64,000 nt of DNA, taken from positions 697,280 through 761,279 of the forward strand of contig NZ_BSOG01000002.1 of the NCBI RefSeq assembly GCF_030160395.1. Reading direction: 5' to 3'. Of the stretch, positions 1-7,920 are shown piece after piece. The first letter of the stretch is position 1. The number at the start of each line of letters is the position of its first letter. This DNA comes from Chitinimonas prasina. Its GTDB lineage: Bacteria; Pseudomonadota; Gammaproteobacteria; Burkholderiales; Chitinimonadaceae. Position numbers and translations under genes: made by a program. The notes beneath the pieces are model-generated. The model was given only the letters and a program-made list of their open reading frames with translations. It ran no database searches and had not been told where the DNA came from.

Positions 1-374
1 CGCCCACTGGCGAGATGCTGCAGACCGTTCAAGCCTACCTAAGCGCTGACGAACGCCGCCCGCTGACCGATGTGGTTACAACCAGCGCACCCACGCTGCA
101 GCCCTACACCGTGCAAGCCACCCTGCACCGTAAGCCAGGCCCGGAAGGCGACCGCGCCGAAGCCGCCGCCCGCCAGGCGCTGGCCAACTACCAGGCCGAC
201 CGGCGCCGGCTGGGCTGCGATGTCTCGCTATCCGGCCTCTACGCCGCGCTCCATCAGCCCGGTATGGTGCGCGTCACCATCGAGCAACCCACCGCCGATG
301 TGCTGTGCGCCCCCACCGAGCTGGCCCACTGCCAGGTCGTCACCCTCGCTATCGTGGTTAGCAATGAGCGCTAG
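1..374 (+). CDS. J: Baseplate assembly protein J, C-terminal part (cut by window start)
   Basis: This is the C-terminal ~124 residues of a P2 gpJ-type baseplate wedge protein. The reading frame is open from base 3, so the true start lies upstream, outside the window. The visible part has the end typical of the family: a beta-rich stretch around 'PYTVQATLHRKPGPEG', an alanine-rich helix, and the final 'VRVTIEQPTADV...CQVVTLAIVV' strands. The stop overlaps the start of the gpI gene by 11 bases, which is the normal J-I coupling in P2-like phages. The family identification rests on remembered features and on gene order. Confidence 0.85.
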   Translation, partial: PTGEMLQTVQAYLSADERRPLTDVVTTSAPTLQPYTVQATLHRKPGPEGDRAEAAARQALANYQADRRRLGCDVSLSGLYAALHQPGMVRVTIEQPTADVLCAPTELAHCQVVTLAIVVSNER

Positions 375-975
375 GCTACTCCCGCCCAATAGCACGCCCC
401 TGGAACGCGCACTGGCCAACGTCCTGCCCAGCGGGCTAGACCCCGAAGGCCTGCGCAAGCTGTGGAACGCCGACGCCTGCCCCGCAGCCTTTCTGCCCTT
501 CCTCGCCTGGGCCATGTCGGTCGATGGTTGGGACGCTGCAACCACCGAAGCCCAGCAGCGCGCCCTGATACGCGGCAGCGCCGCCCTGCACCGCCGCAAA
601 GGCACGGTATGGGCCATCAGGCACGTGTTCGAGCTGCTGGATATTGACGCCACCTTGGCCGAATGGCCCGCCTACCAAGGCGAGCCCTACACCTTCCGCG
701 TGCGTATCGAGGTCACCGACCGAGGCATCGACCCCGCCCGGCTCGCCGCCCTGCATCGTCTGATCGCCGAATACAAATCCGCACGCTCCCACCTGGATCG
801 ACTCGACGTCGAGCTTGTGACCAGGGCGCCGATGAATACGGCAGGCCATGCCGCCATCCGGCCCACGTGCATCGCTTACCCCCAAGTCCTGCCCATCAAC
901 AGCATGGCGCCCACCCACACAGGCGCAGCTGCTTTCACGCGCCCGCAGATTTGCGTATTACCCAAGGAAACCTGA
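364..975 (+). CDS. I: Tail protein I (P2 gpI family)
   Basis: A 203-residue protein with the features of P2 tail protein I, a baseplate component needed for tail assembly. The N-terminal motif 'LLPPNSTPLERAL' and the central 'FLPFLAWAMSVDGW' are hallmarks of the family, followed by 'RKGTVWAIRHVFELL'. The first ATG inside the end of gpJ was chosen because it gives the family-like N-terminus; an earlier in-frame ATG would only add out-of-frame gpJ sequence. The stop overlaps the next start in a TGATG. It sits between J and the tail fibre gene, exactly as in P2. Confidence 0.92.
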   Translation: MSARLLPPNSTPLERALANVLPSGLDPEGLRKLWNADACPAAFLPFLAWAMSVDGWDAATTEAQQRALIRGSAALHRRKGTVWAIRHVFELLDIDATLAEWPAYQGEPYTFRVRIEVTDRGIDPARLAALHRLIAEYKSARSHLDRLDVELVTRAPMNTAGHAAIRPTCIAYPQVLPINSMAPTHTGAAAFTRPQICVLPKET

Positions 976-1526
976 TGGCCAACTACTACACCCTTGTTAC
1001 CCAGGCCGGCCATATCCTGCTGGCGCAAGCGCTGGCCAACCGGCAACCACTGGTCATCGCCAGCATCGCAGCCGGCACCGGCCAGAATGAGGCCGAGTAT
1101 GACCCCAGCGCCACCCAAACCGCGCTCGCCAACGAAGTCTGGCGGGGCACCCCTAACACTGTTGCCCAGGATGCCGCTAACCCAACCTGGATCTGTGTGG
1201 CTGGCGAGATACCCACACAAGTGGGCGGCTACACCGTGCGCGAGCTGGGCCTGTTCGCCCCGGATGGCACTCTGATTGCCATCGGTAAAACGCCCCCCTG
1301 CACCAAGCCACTCCCGACCGATGGCGCCGCCTTCCCGCTACCGGTCAAGTTCGTGTTCTGCGTCACCGACCGCGCCGCCGTCTCGCTGGTTGTCTCAAGC
1401 AGCACCTACGCGACCGAGGAATTCTCAACCGGCATCGTGGCTGCGCATGCCGCAGCCGGCGACCCTCATCCCCACTACCTGCGCCGCAATGAGCGCGCCC
1501 GCATCCATTTCCTGACTCAGCGTTAA
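975..1526 (+). CDS. Phage tail fibre N-terminal-type protein (gpH-like, short)
   Basis: A 183-residue protein resembling the N-terminal attachment domain of P2-like tail fibre/collar proteins: 'YYTLVTQAGHILLAQAL', then 'YTVRELGLFAPDGTLIAIG', both typical of that domain. P2 gpH is several times longer (about 670 aa), so only the baseplate-binding module is present. The distal receptor-binding part may be supplied by the next small genes. The ATG overlaps the gpI stop. The terminal 'DPHPHYLRR' resembles the start of a collar repeat that then breaks off. Confidence 0.85.
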   Translation: MANYYTLVTQAGHILLAQALANRQPLVIASIAAGTGQNEAEYDPSATQTALANEVWRGTPNTVAQDAANPTWICVAGEIPTQVGGYTVRELGLFAPDGTLIAIGKTPPCTKPLPTDGAAFPLPVKFVFCVTDRAAVSLVVSSSTYATEEFSTGIVAAHAAAGDPHPHYLRRNERARIHFLTQR

Positions 1527-1535
1527 AGGACAGCC

Positions 1536-1856
1536 ATGCCCACACTCGGCAAAGGCCTCGTTACGGCCGCCAACACCCCACAGTCATTCTGGACTGCGTC
1601 GCCAGGATCTATGCCCAGCATCTGCATCAACCTGTGCAATGTCACCAAAGCGCCGATATTGGTCTCCCTTGCCATCCACGGCGCCGCGCCTGGACTGGGC
1701 GACCACATTGAGTATGAGTTTCCGCTCGACCCGGCTGGCACCGAGGGCAATACCCTGGAGCGCACTGGCATCGCCATCAGCCAAAACATGCAGGTGTGGG
1801 TCACCTGCTCAGCAGCTAACGCGGTCGCTGTGCACGTTCACGGCTACGAGGTGTAA
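1536..1856 (+). CDS. Small virion-associated protein of unknown function
   Basis: A 106-residue protein without a family I recognise. It is preceded by a good ribosome site (AAAGGACA) and sits nine bases after the short fibre gene and two bases before the next gene, so it belongs to the tail-fibre segment. The sequence is beta-rich, with no signal peptide or membrane segment. The region 'SICINLCNVTKAPILVSLAIHG' looks like a compact beta-sandwich, which would fit a fibre-tip or decoration role. That role is inference from position only. Confidence 0.6.
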   Translation: MPTLGKGLVTAANTPQSFWTASPGSMPSICINLCNVTKAPILVSLAIHGAAPGLGDHIEYEFPLDPAGTEGNTLERTGIAISQNMQVWVTCSAANAVAVHVHGYEV

Positions 1857-1858
1857 AC

Positions 1859-2767
1859 ATGGGCCGACACTACACACGTCGCACACCCGGCATGAGCTGG
1901 CCCACCGCCGAAACTGCCATACGCCTGGATCTCGGTTACGCCACCGCCGATGCCGCCTTGATACCCCAGCCATCGGGCACAGGTGGCTACCTCAACGTCG
2001 CCCACGTGCTGGCCACCAACGGCCCAGGCACCGGACCACTTACTTCCAACACGCCAGCAGGCACATTGATCTGGACGAAAACGCCCGCCGATGTGGATAG
2101 CACATGTACTGGCTGGGCCGGAATGGCGGTACTCGACCCAAGCGACATCTGGGTAGCGGCCCGCAACGGCACCACTGGCATCTTCTGGGCCAAATTCAAC
2201 CTCATCAGCGGTGCCAAAACCATTATCGGCGGGGGCGTATCCAGCCAATCCAGCCACAACGGCGCGTTTGTTCGCCTCGTCGGAAACGAGCTGCATGCTT
2301 ATACGGATAGCAAACGATTCCGCTACTCCACTACCACGGGCGCCCTGCTGGCCGCCGAGAGCATCACCCTTACCAGCGGCTACCTACTGCCTGGCGTACC
2401 CAGCTACTTGCCGACAAACCTGCGCAATGCCCTCCTGCGCGTACCCACCGACCGCCGCGCTGTCGCCATGGCAAACGTGGTGGACGGCTCCGAATACACC
2501 AACCAAGTGCCGCTGCTGGTCGCCCGCAACGCCCGCACGCCCATCGCCGCCAATCTCGACCAGCCCGGCGCATTTGGCATCTATGTGCGCGACCACACTG
2601 CCGAGCGCTCAGGCCGCTTCATCCAGTACCCCGGCAATCGCTGGCTGCTGGTCGGCCTCATGTCCTACCAGGCCACCGCCAAGAACGAAATCTCCGGCTC
2701 CCGCCTGTACACCGAAGCCAACCTCGATAGCTGGCTCGAACGCATCTGCAACGCCTACAGGACATAA
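1859..2767 (+). CDS. Putative distal tail fibre / receptor-binding protein
   Basis: A 302-residue protein, not recognised by family. It is packed between two other small genes in the tail-fibre segment. The sequence is rich in Gly, Thr, Asn and short beta-like strands, with no signal peptide, which is common in phage adhesins. The shortened gpH-like protein upstream lacks a receptor-binding end, so this gene is the best candidate for that job. No catalytic motif is visible, so a depolymerase role cannot be argued. Confidence 0.55.
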   Translation: MGRHYTRRTPGMSWPTAETAIRLDLGYATADAALIPQPSGTGGYLNVAHVLATNGPGTGPLTSNTPAGTLIWTKTPADVDSTCTGWAGMAVLDPSDIWVAARNGTTGIFWAKFNLISGAKTIIGGGVSSQSSHNGAFVRLVGNELHAYTDSKRFRYSTTTGALLAAESITLTSGYLLPGVPSYLPTNLRNALLRVPTDRRAVAMANVVDGSEYTNQVPLLVARNARTPIAANLDQPGAFGIYVRDHTAERSGRFIQYPGNRWLLVGLMSYQATAKNEISGSRLYTEANLDSWLERICNAYRT

Positions 2768-2769
2768 CC

Positions 2770-3306
2770 ATGAAGCGCGTAATCTTCGACCTCAAGACCA
2801 ACGACGGCACCGTCACCTACCCCGACGACATCAATCTGTTCGGCGCCACCGACATCGAGACCGAACCCGGCAAGATCATCGCCGACTACCACGGCAAGCT
2901 GGCGCTCACCCCCTACCACCCACCCGGCAGCCAGCGCCCCCACCTCGTAATGACAGGGGTGGATAGCAACAAGACCGAGCTGACCCGCATCAACGGGGCA
3001 TTGACCGAAGCCACCTGCCCACTTGGCACCACCCTCACATTCACCGCCAAGCTGATCGGCCCAGATGGCAAAACGCTCGACATCACCGACACCTTCCGCC
3101 TACCCATCCGCCAAAGCGGCGGCAGGGGCGGCATGCTGCTGGCCGATATGAAAGGCGGCATCGTCACAGTATCTGCACCGTTCACGGTGGCCGGCGACGA
3201 TGGCACCTGGCAAGTGGACGAAGCCACGATCAACGCCGCCCTGCCGCCCACCCTGCAAATGGTGTTTGCTGGCTTCACCGTCCACGTTTTCCGGGCCGCA
3301 GCATGA
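2770..3306 (+). CDS. Hypothetical protein in tail-fibre segment
   Basis: A 178-residue protein with a clear ribosome site (AGGACA) two bases after the preceding stop. It appears to be a beta-sandwich: 'LTFTAKLIGPDGKTLDITDTF' and a later 'GIVTVSAPFTVAGDDGTW' look like Ig-like strands. No enzyme motif is seen. Its ATGA overlap with the next gene suggests coupled translation. Possible roles are a fibre-associated or accessory adhesion domain; this is inferred from location. Confidence 0.55.
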   Translation: MKRVIFDLKTNDGTVTYPDDINLFGATDIETEPGKIIADYHGKLALTPYHPPGSQRPHLVMTGVDSNKTELTRINGALTEATCPLGTTLTFTAKLIGPDGKTLDITDTFRLPIRQSGGRGGMLLADMKGGIVTVSAPFTVAGDDGTWQVDEATINAALPPTLQMVFAGFTVHVFRAAA

Positions 3307-3797
3307 AGACCCTCGCCAGCCTCATACGCAACCTACTCGGCAGCGACATTGCCACCGGCCCCGGCACCCCACCCAAGTGCTGGCGCTACCGGCTCGAACA
3401 GCACTACAGCTACAGCTCACCCCACCTGGCCGGCATCACCTGGGCAGGTGAGTGGGCCACCATCTACGAAGGCACCATCACCATCCGGCGCGGCTATGCC
3501 TGGGACGGCTGCACCCCAGCCTGGCCGGTACTGGGCCTGTTCTACCTTGGCACGCCCGATGGCGCCCAGCACCTCGGCAAACCGGCCACCTACCATGCCA
3601 GCCTCGTGCATGACGTACTGTGCCAATGGCGCCTGGAGATACCCATCACCCGCGCCGCATCCGTCGCCTTGTTCCGCGACATGCTGCGCGAGACCGGCTT
3701 CCCCCTGTCCAACGTCTACGCCGGTGCCGTCGCATGGCTCGGCCCCCAGCGATTTGCCGGCGACCAGCTGCAACCGTCAAAACCGGCGAGAAGCTGA
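3303..3797 (+). CDS. DUF1353-like phage protein
   Basis: A 164-residue protein with the arrangement seen in DUF1353 proteins: a beta strand leading to 'RRGYAWDGCTP', then helices holding 'ASLVHDVLCQWRLE' and a final helical 'ALFRDMLRETGF'. Members of this family are common in phage late regions and have no settled function. It overlaps the preceding gene by 4 bases and is the last gene before the low-GC cargo pair. Family assignment is from motif memory, so moderate confidence. Confidence 0.6.
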   Translation: MKTLASLIRNLLGSDIATGPGTPPKCWRYRLEQHYSYSSPHLAGITWAGEWATIYEGTITIRRGYAWDGCTPAWPVLGLFYLGTPDGAQHLGKPATYHASLVHDVLCQWRLEIPITRAASVALFRDMLRETGFPLSNVYAGAVAWLGPQRFAGDQLQPSKPARS

Positions 3798-3864
3798 CGA
3801 TGATTCTTGCTGCATGTAAGCTTTCGGCGTTTCGTAGCTGGTCCATCCAGGATAAGGAAGCGTT

Positions 3865-4815
3865 ATGGGTTTGCGCGACGGATTTGACAGAGTACTGAAT
3901 GAGTATCTAGTAGCAAGCCAGGGAGACTTTACACAGCACGCTTTAGCCAATTTCATCCGACGGAGTTTGCGCGACACTGTAGCTGTCGCAGTCGGCGAAA
4001 ACGAGCGCTTGGTTCTCAAGGGGAGCGCCGGCCAAGGCAACTGGGCGCGCGGTCCTTGGGTGGGCATTTTTGATAAGCTCGTAACTAGCAGCGCACAGAG
4101 CGGCTATTACCCTGTCTACCTGTTTCGTGAGGATATGACTGGGCTTTACCTCAGCCTCAATCAGGGGATGACTGAAGCGAAGAAGCTATATAGGTCGGAC
4201 GCCAAGACTGCCTTGAAATCGCGAGCGGCAAACTTCCGCGCCATGCTAGGCAAAGAGGTTGCCTACTTTCCAGAACTCGACATCGATTTGCGCCCTTCCG
4301 ATCCGGCTAACGATACCGCTTTTTATGAAGCCGGGAATATATGCGCCCAGTTCTATCCACTCGGGCAGCTTCCAAGCGAGGCGCAGCTGATATCTGACCT
4401 CATGATTATGGTCAAACTCTACGAGACCCTAATTCAGGGCGAGACCAATAGCGAGGTGAGCACTACAACCGTGGAGGGCGATGAACCGCCAGAGATGGCA
4501 TACGAGGATGCCACTCGTTTCCGCATGCACAAGCGCATTGAGCGTAACGCCGGCCTAGCCAGAGCCGTCAAAAAGCATCATGGCTATACCTGTCAGGTAT
4601 GTAATACAAACTTCGAAGCGCGTTATGGAGAGATCGGTAAGGAGTACATTGAAGCCCATCACCTCAGGCCACTTGCATCTCTCAAGGGGAAGAAGGTTGC
4701 CATGGATCCGACCAAGGATTTTGCGGTGCTCTGCGCCAACTGCCACCGCATGATTCATCGTTCAGGTTGTGTAGATGACATCGCACAGTTTAAGAAGGCA
4801 CACTATCGTGGCTAG
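3865..4815 (+). CDS. McrB-N-like (DUF3578) + HNH endonuclease, probable defence protein
   Basis: A 316-residue two-domain protein. Residues ~1-150 resemble the McrB N-terminal DNA-reading domain (DUF3578), with the signature 'GSAGQGNWARGPWVGIFD' followed by 'YYPVYLFREDMTGLYLSLNQG'. Residues ~235-300 form an HNH nuclease: zinc cysteines at ~243/246 and ~290/293, catalytic 'EAHH' at 263-266 and a final 'CHRMIH'. Such fusions are thought to be modified-DNA-dependent restriction enzymes. The ribosome site is 'ATAAGGAAG'. Base composition is visibly poorer in GC than the tail genes on both sides, so this is imported cargo. It lies where P2 carries Z/fun and overlaps the MazG gene. Confidence 0.85.
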   Translation: MGLRDGFDRVLNEYLVASQGDFTQHALANFIRRSLRDTVAVAVGENERLVLKGSAGQGNWARGPWVGIFDKLVTSSAQSGYYPVYLFREDMTGLYLSLNQGMTEAKKLYRSDAKTALKSRAANFRAMLGKEVAYFPELDIDLRPSDPANDTAFYEAGNICAQFYPLGQLPSEAQLISDLMIMVKLYETLIQGETNSEVSTTTVEGDEPPEMAYEDATRFRMHKRIERNAGLARAVKKHHGYTCQVCNTNFEARYGEIGKEYIEAHHLRPLASLKGKKVAMDPTKDFAVLCANCHRMIHRSGCVDDIAQFKKAHYRG

Positions 4816-5170
4816 CGCACCCCCAATGAGTTTAACGGAGCTCCGCGATGAACTTAGGTTATTCGCCGCAGAGCGCGATTGGGACCAGTTTCACACACCC
4901 AAAAATCTCGCCTCAGCACTGAGCGTGGAGGCAGCTGAGTTACTAGAGCCTTTCCAATGGCTCAAGACAGGTGAGCTATCCGAGCTGAACGAGCAGAAAC
5001 ATGAAGCTATTCGGCAGGAGCTGGCAGACGTCCTGATGTATCTCGTGCGTCTTGCAGACAAGCTAGACGTTGACTTAATGACCGCAGCCTCCGAAAAGCT
5101 AGTGCATAACCGCGCGAAGTATCCCGCCGAGAAGGTTCGTGGTGATTCTCGGAAATATTCAGAATACTAG
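4808..5170 (+). CDS. MazG-like nucleotide pyrophosphohydrolase
   Basis: A ~120-residue all-alpha NTP pyrophosphohydrolase of the short MazG-like type. It shows both metal-binding signatures: 'EAAELLE' (ExxxE-type helix) and 'ELADVLMYLVRL' (ExxD helix). Such enzymes cleave (d)NTPs to NMP and pyrophosphate. The GTG at 4808 is preferred because AAGAAGG stands at the right distance and it overlaps the nuclease stop by 8 bases; an ATG 18 bases downstream is the alternative. Coupling to a restriction-like nuclease suggests a two-gene defence unit, though the enzyme could also act on its own. Confidence 0.85.
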   Translation: MASAPPMSLTELRDELRLFAAERDWDQFHTPKNLASALSVEAAELLEPFQWLKTGELSELNEQKHEAIRQELADVLMYLVRLADKLDVDLMTAASEKLVHNRAKYPAEKVRGDSRKYSEY

Positions 5171-5340
5171 GGACTAATCCTGCGCAGGATCACAAGCAGA
5201 CGTTCGTGGCGTGCTCCTGAAACGTGCTCATTTGGCAGAGAAGCAGATGACTAAATACTCTCCAGATAACCAGCAGACTGCGCAAAAAATGCAGCGAGGC
5301 AATCACAAGTAATCTGCGTCCACAGGCAGTGCCAATCTCA

Positions 5341-5368
5341 AAACAGCCCCGAAAATGCAGGGCTGTTT
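5341..5368 (+). terminator. Hairpin closing the HNH-MazG cargo
   Basis: A perfect 9-bp inverted repeat (AAACAGCCC / GGGCTGTTT) with a 10-base loop, 170 bases after the MazG stop. The T-run is short (GTTTGT), so termination is likely but not certain. The rest of the 287-bp gap before FI holds no convincing gene. The 5373-5457 stretch is GC-rich and can fold, and it ends in the ribosome site of FI. Confidence 0.6.
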
Positions 5369-5457
5369 GTATGTCCGGCTAGCACAACGGTAAGCGCGTG
5401 GCGGCTTCGCGGGTGCGCGGTAAGGTGGTTGCGCCCACCCCAACCCCCGGAGCACCA

Positions 5458-6630
5458 ATGGCCAATGATTACCACCACGGCGTGCGCGTCATCGAAGTCA
5501 ACGAAGGCACACGCCCCATCCGCACCATTTCCACCGCCGTCATTGGCGTAGTTTGTACCGCGCCCGATGCCGACGCGGCCTACTTCCCCCTCAATACCCC
5601 CAAGCTGGTCACCAACGTCTATGAAGCCATCGGCAAGGCCGGCGTTGGCGGAACGCTGCTGCCCACCCTGCGCGCCATCGCCGACCAGGCCAAGCCCATG
5701 GTGATCGTGGTGCGTGTAGAGGCCGGCGCCGATGCCGCCGCCACTACCTCCAACGTCATTGGCACCGTCACGCCCGATGGCAAATTCACCGGCATCAAGG
5801 CATTGCTGGCAGCCCAAGCTGCTTTCGGCATTAAGCCCCGCATCCTGGGGGCGCCAGGGCTGGACACCCTGCCGGTAGCCAACGCCCTGGCCGGTGCTGC
5901 CCACAAGCTCCGCGCATTCGCTTACGTCAGCGCCAACGGCGCCCAGACCAAAGAAGAAGCCGTGCTCTACCGGGGCAATTTTGGCCAGCGCGAGGTGATG
6001 GTGATCTGGCCCGAGGTCACCGCCTGGGACACTACCGCCAACGCCGCAGTCACTTATCCCGCCGTGGCCTACGCCCTGGGCCTGCGCGCCAAGCTCGACG
6101 AAGAACAAGGCTGGCACAAGACCTTGTCCAACGTGGCCTTGAACGGCATCACCGGTATCAGCAAGCCCGTGTTCTGGGACTTGCAAGACCCCGCCACCGA
6201 TGCCGGCTACCTCAATAGCAAAGAAGTCACCTGCATCATTAACAGCACCGGCTTCCGCTTCTGGGGTTCGCGCACTACCAGCGACGACCCGCTGTTCGCC
6301 TTCGAGAACTACACCCGCACCGCCCAGGTGATCGCCGACACCATCGCGGAGGCTCACATGTGGGCGGTGGATAAACCGATAACGCCGATGCTGGTGAAAG
6401 ACATCATCGAAGGCATCAACCGCAAGTTCCGCGAGCTGAAGCGCGCCGGCTACATCGTGGACGCCAGGGCATGGTTCAACGCCGAGGCCAATACGGTCGA
6501 CAGCCTCAAGGCCGGCAAGCTCGCCATCGACTACGACTACACCCCAGTGCCGCCGATGGAAAACCTGATGTTCATCCAGCGCATCACCGACCGCTACTTG
6601 GCCGACCTCGCCGCCAAGGTCACCGCCTAA
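5458..6630 (+). CDS. FI: Contractile tail sheath protein FI
   Basis: A 390-residue tail sheath protein of the P2 gpFI family (P2: about 396). The start 'ANDYHHGVRVIEVNEGTRPI' is the standard opening of the family. The body has 'PLNTPKLVTN', 'GGTLLPTLRAIADQ', and a C-terminal 'RIT...YLADLAAKV'. The ATG at 5458 has CGGAG eight bases upstream; an upstream in-frame GTG would add non-family residues. It forms the contractile outer tube of the tail and is paired with FII downstream. Confidence 0.96.
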   Translation: MANDYHHGVRVIEVNEGTRPIRTISTAVIGVVCTAPDADAAYFPLNTPKLVTNVYEAIGKAGVGGTLLPTLRAIADQAKPMVIVVRVEAGADAAATTSNVIGTVTPDGKFTGIKALLAAQAAFGIKPRILGAPGLDTLPVANALAGAAHKLRAFAYVSANGAQTKEEAVLYRGNFGQREVMVIWPEVTAWDTTANAAVTYPAVAYALGLRAKLDEEQGWHKTLSNVALNGITGISKPVFWDLQDPATDAGYLNSKEVTCIINSTGFRFWGSRTTSDDPLFAFENYTRTAQVIADTIAEAHMWAVDKPITPMLVKDIIEGINRKFRELKRAGYIVDARAWFNAEANTVDSLKAGKLAIDYDYTPVPPMENLMFIQRITDRYLADLAAKVTA

Positions 6631-6686
6631 GCCAACAATGCCGGCCAGCCAGGCGCTGGCCAGCAACACACAGAAAGGACAACGCT

Positions 6687-7199
6687 ATGGCATTGCCATC
6701 AGTGCTCAAGTTTTTCGGGACATTCGTCGGCGGGAACGATTACATCGGCGAAACCAAGGAAGTCGTTCTGCCGAAGCTCACACGCAAGCTGGAGAAATGG
6801 CGCAGCGGCGGCATGGACGGCGCCATCTCCATGGACTTGGGCCAGGGCGATCTGGAGATAGAAGTCACCTACGGCGGCTTTATGCGCGAACTGCTTCGGG
6901 ACTATGCCGCCGACAAGCACGACGCCGTAATGATCCGCTGGGCCGGCTCCTACCAGCGCGGCGACAGCGAGGACGCCGACGCCGTCGAAGTCGTAGTGCG
7001 AGGCCGCCACGAAGAATTCGACTTCGGCAGCGGCAAGCCCGGCGAAGAGACCGAATTCAAGGTCAAGTCCGCCATCAGCTACTACAAGTTGACCGTCAAC
7101 GATGTCGTGGTAGTCGAGATCGATCTTGTGGGCATGGTCTGCATCGTCGATGGCAAAGACCGCCTCGCCAAGCACCGCCGCAACATCGGCATGAACTAA
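6687..7199 (+). CDS. FII: Tail tube protein FII
   Basis: A 170-residue major tail tube protein (P2 gpFII is about 172). It opens with 'ALPSVLKFFGTFVGGNDYIG', contains 'LPKLTRKLEKWRSGGMDGAI' and ends in 'VVEIDLVGMVCIVDGKDRLA', all standard for the family. The ribosome site is AAAGGA. It forms the inner tube through which DNA passes, inside the FI sheath. Order FI-FII-E is that of P2. Confidence 0.96.
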   Translation: MALPSVLKFFGTFVGGNDYIGETKEVVLPKLTRKLEKWRSGGMDGAISMDLGQGDLEIEVTYGGFMRELLRDYAADKHDAVMIRWAGSYQRGDSEDADAVEVVVRGRHEEFDFGSGKPGEETEFKVKSAISYYKLTVNDVVVVEIDLVGMVCIVDGKDRLAKHRRNIGMN

Positions 7200-7228
7200 A
7201 TCCCACCCATACCCAGGAAGCAAAGACC

Positions 7229-7567
7229 ATGACCCAAGACACTGCGACCGAAACCACCCAAGTAGCCATCCTGCCAGCCGCCGAACCCATCACCCTGGAT
7301 TACCCCATCCAGCGCGGCAATCAGCGCATCAATCAGATCCACCTGCGCAAACCCAAAAGCGGCGCCCTGCGCGGCCTCAGTATCACCGCGCTGGCACAGA
7401 TGGACGCCGAGTCCATCGCCACGCTGGTGCCCCGCATCAGCACACCCACCTTGACCAAAGCCGACATGCATCAGATGGACCCGGCAGACCTGACGCAGTG
7501 TGGCATGGCGATTACCAATTTTTTGCTACCGACTTCGCTGAAGGAGCCAGCCTCCCCGACCGAGTAG
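7229..7567 (+). CDS. E: Tail assembly chaperone gpE (zero-frame product)
   Basis: A 112-residue tail assembly protein of the kind placed between tube and tape-measure genes in P2-like phages. It has 'HLRKPKSGALRGLSI' and 'TPTLTKADMHQMDPADL', typical of the family. The gene contains the slippery heptamer T TTT TTG in exact zero-frame register near its end. Ribosomes therefore probably make both this protein and a longer fusion by -1 slippage into E'. The product helps assemble the tape measure and is not a virion component in P2. Confidence 0.9.
   Translation: MTQDTATETTQVAILPAAEPITLDYPIQRGNQRINQIHLRKPKSGALRGLSITALAQMDAESIATLVPRISTPTLTKADMHQMDPADLTQCGMAITNFLLPTSLKEPASPTE
7519..7525 (+). promoter_or_regulatory. 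Programmed -1 ribosomal frameshift site of gpE/E'
   Basis: The sequence T TTT TTG sits in register with the gpE frame (codons TTT and TTG), the classic X XXY YYZ arrangement. In the -1 frame translation continues through the E' coding region to the stop at 7692, giving a fusion of about 154 residues. P2 is known to use the same slippery sequence in its E gene. The sequence shows the heptamer and the open -1 frame directly; frequency of slippage is unknown. Confidence 0.85.
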
Positions 7568-7575
7568 AAGACGCC

Positions 7576-7692
7576 ATGGCCGACATCGCCACCATCTTCC
7601 ACTGGCCACCGGACGCAATGACAGACATGACTTTGACCGAGCTGGCGGAATGGCGAGAGCGGGCCAGGGTAAGAAGCGGGACAGATGCGTAG
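7576..7692 (+). CDS. E': gpE' (P2 GpE family), C-terminal part of the E+E' frameshift product
   Basis: The 38-residue stretch from the ATG at 7576 is the compact GpE-family signature: 'MADIATIFHWPPDAM' followed by 'LTELAEWRERARVR'. In P2-like phages it is normally translated as the tail of gpE through -1 frameshifting. The -1 frame is open from before the slippery site, so independent initiation is not required and no strong ribosome site precedes the ATG. A decayed second copy lies at about 8811-8955, on the far side of a cargo gene. Confidence 0.85.
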   Translation: MADIATIFHWPPDAMTDMTLTELAEWRERARVRSGTDA

Positions 7693-7709
7693 CTAGCCGG
7701 CAATAAGCT

Positions 7710-7744
7710 GCGGCTCAGCGGAAATATACGGATCGCTGAGCCGC
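7710..7744 (+). repeat. 11-bp perfect hairpin after E' (first copy)
   Basis: GCGGCTCAGCG and CGCTGAGCCGC are perfectly complementary around a 13-base loop, 17 bases after the E' stop. No T-run follows, so it is not a textbook terminator. A second hairpin of the same arm length and similar loop follows the second E' copy at 8981-9014. The remaining sequence to 7920 has no gene that I can support. Confidence 0.75.
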
Positions 7745-7920
7745 CGCATGCATGTTGGCATCGCTGACTTTACATCAAGAACGTTACAGCCCACGGCGTT
7801 ACGCCACAAGAGCTCTCCGATCGCAACTACCACACCAGACACTAAGACACTTTGACCTCTCGGGATTGGTCTGCTATGCATCAGAAGCAGTCTTTACGAT
7901 CCCATACAGGAGGAAAGCAA

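Noticed and set aside
228-918. Minus-strand frames opposite gpI
   Set aside because: Their codons mirror the plus-strand genes and they lack ribosome sites and family features; the same holds for the many long antisense frames across this GC-rich window (for example opposite FI and the porin).
5373-5457. tRNA-like stretch before the FI gene (TCCGG ... CCGGA with a GCACCA end)
   Set aside because: The acceptor would pair only over five bases, the T-loop does not fit TTCRANY and no proper anticodon arm forms; more likely a chance fold or a leader structure.
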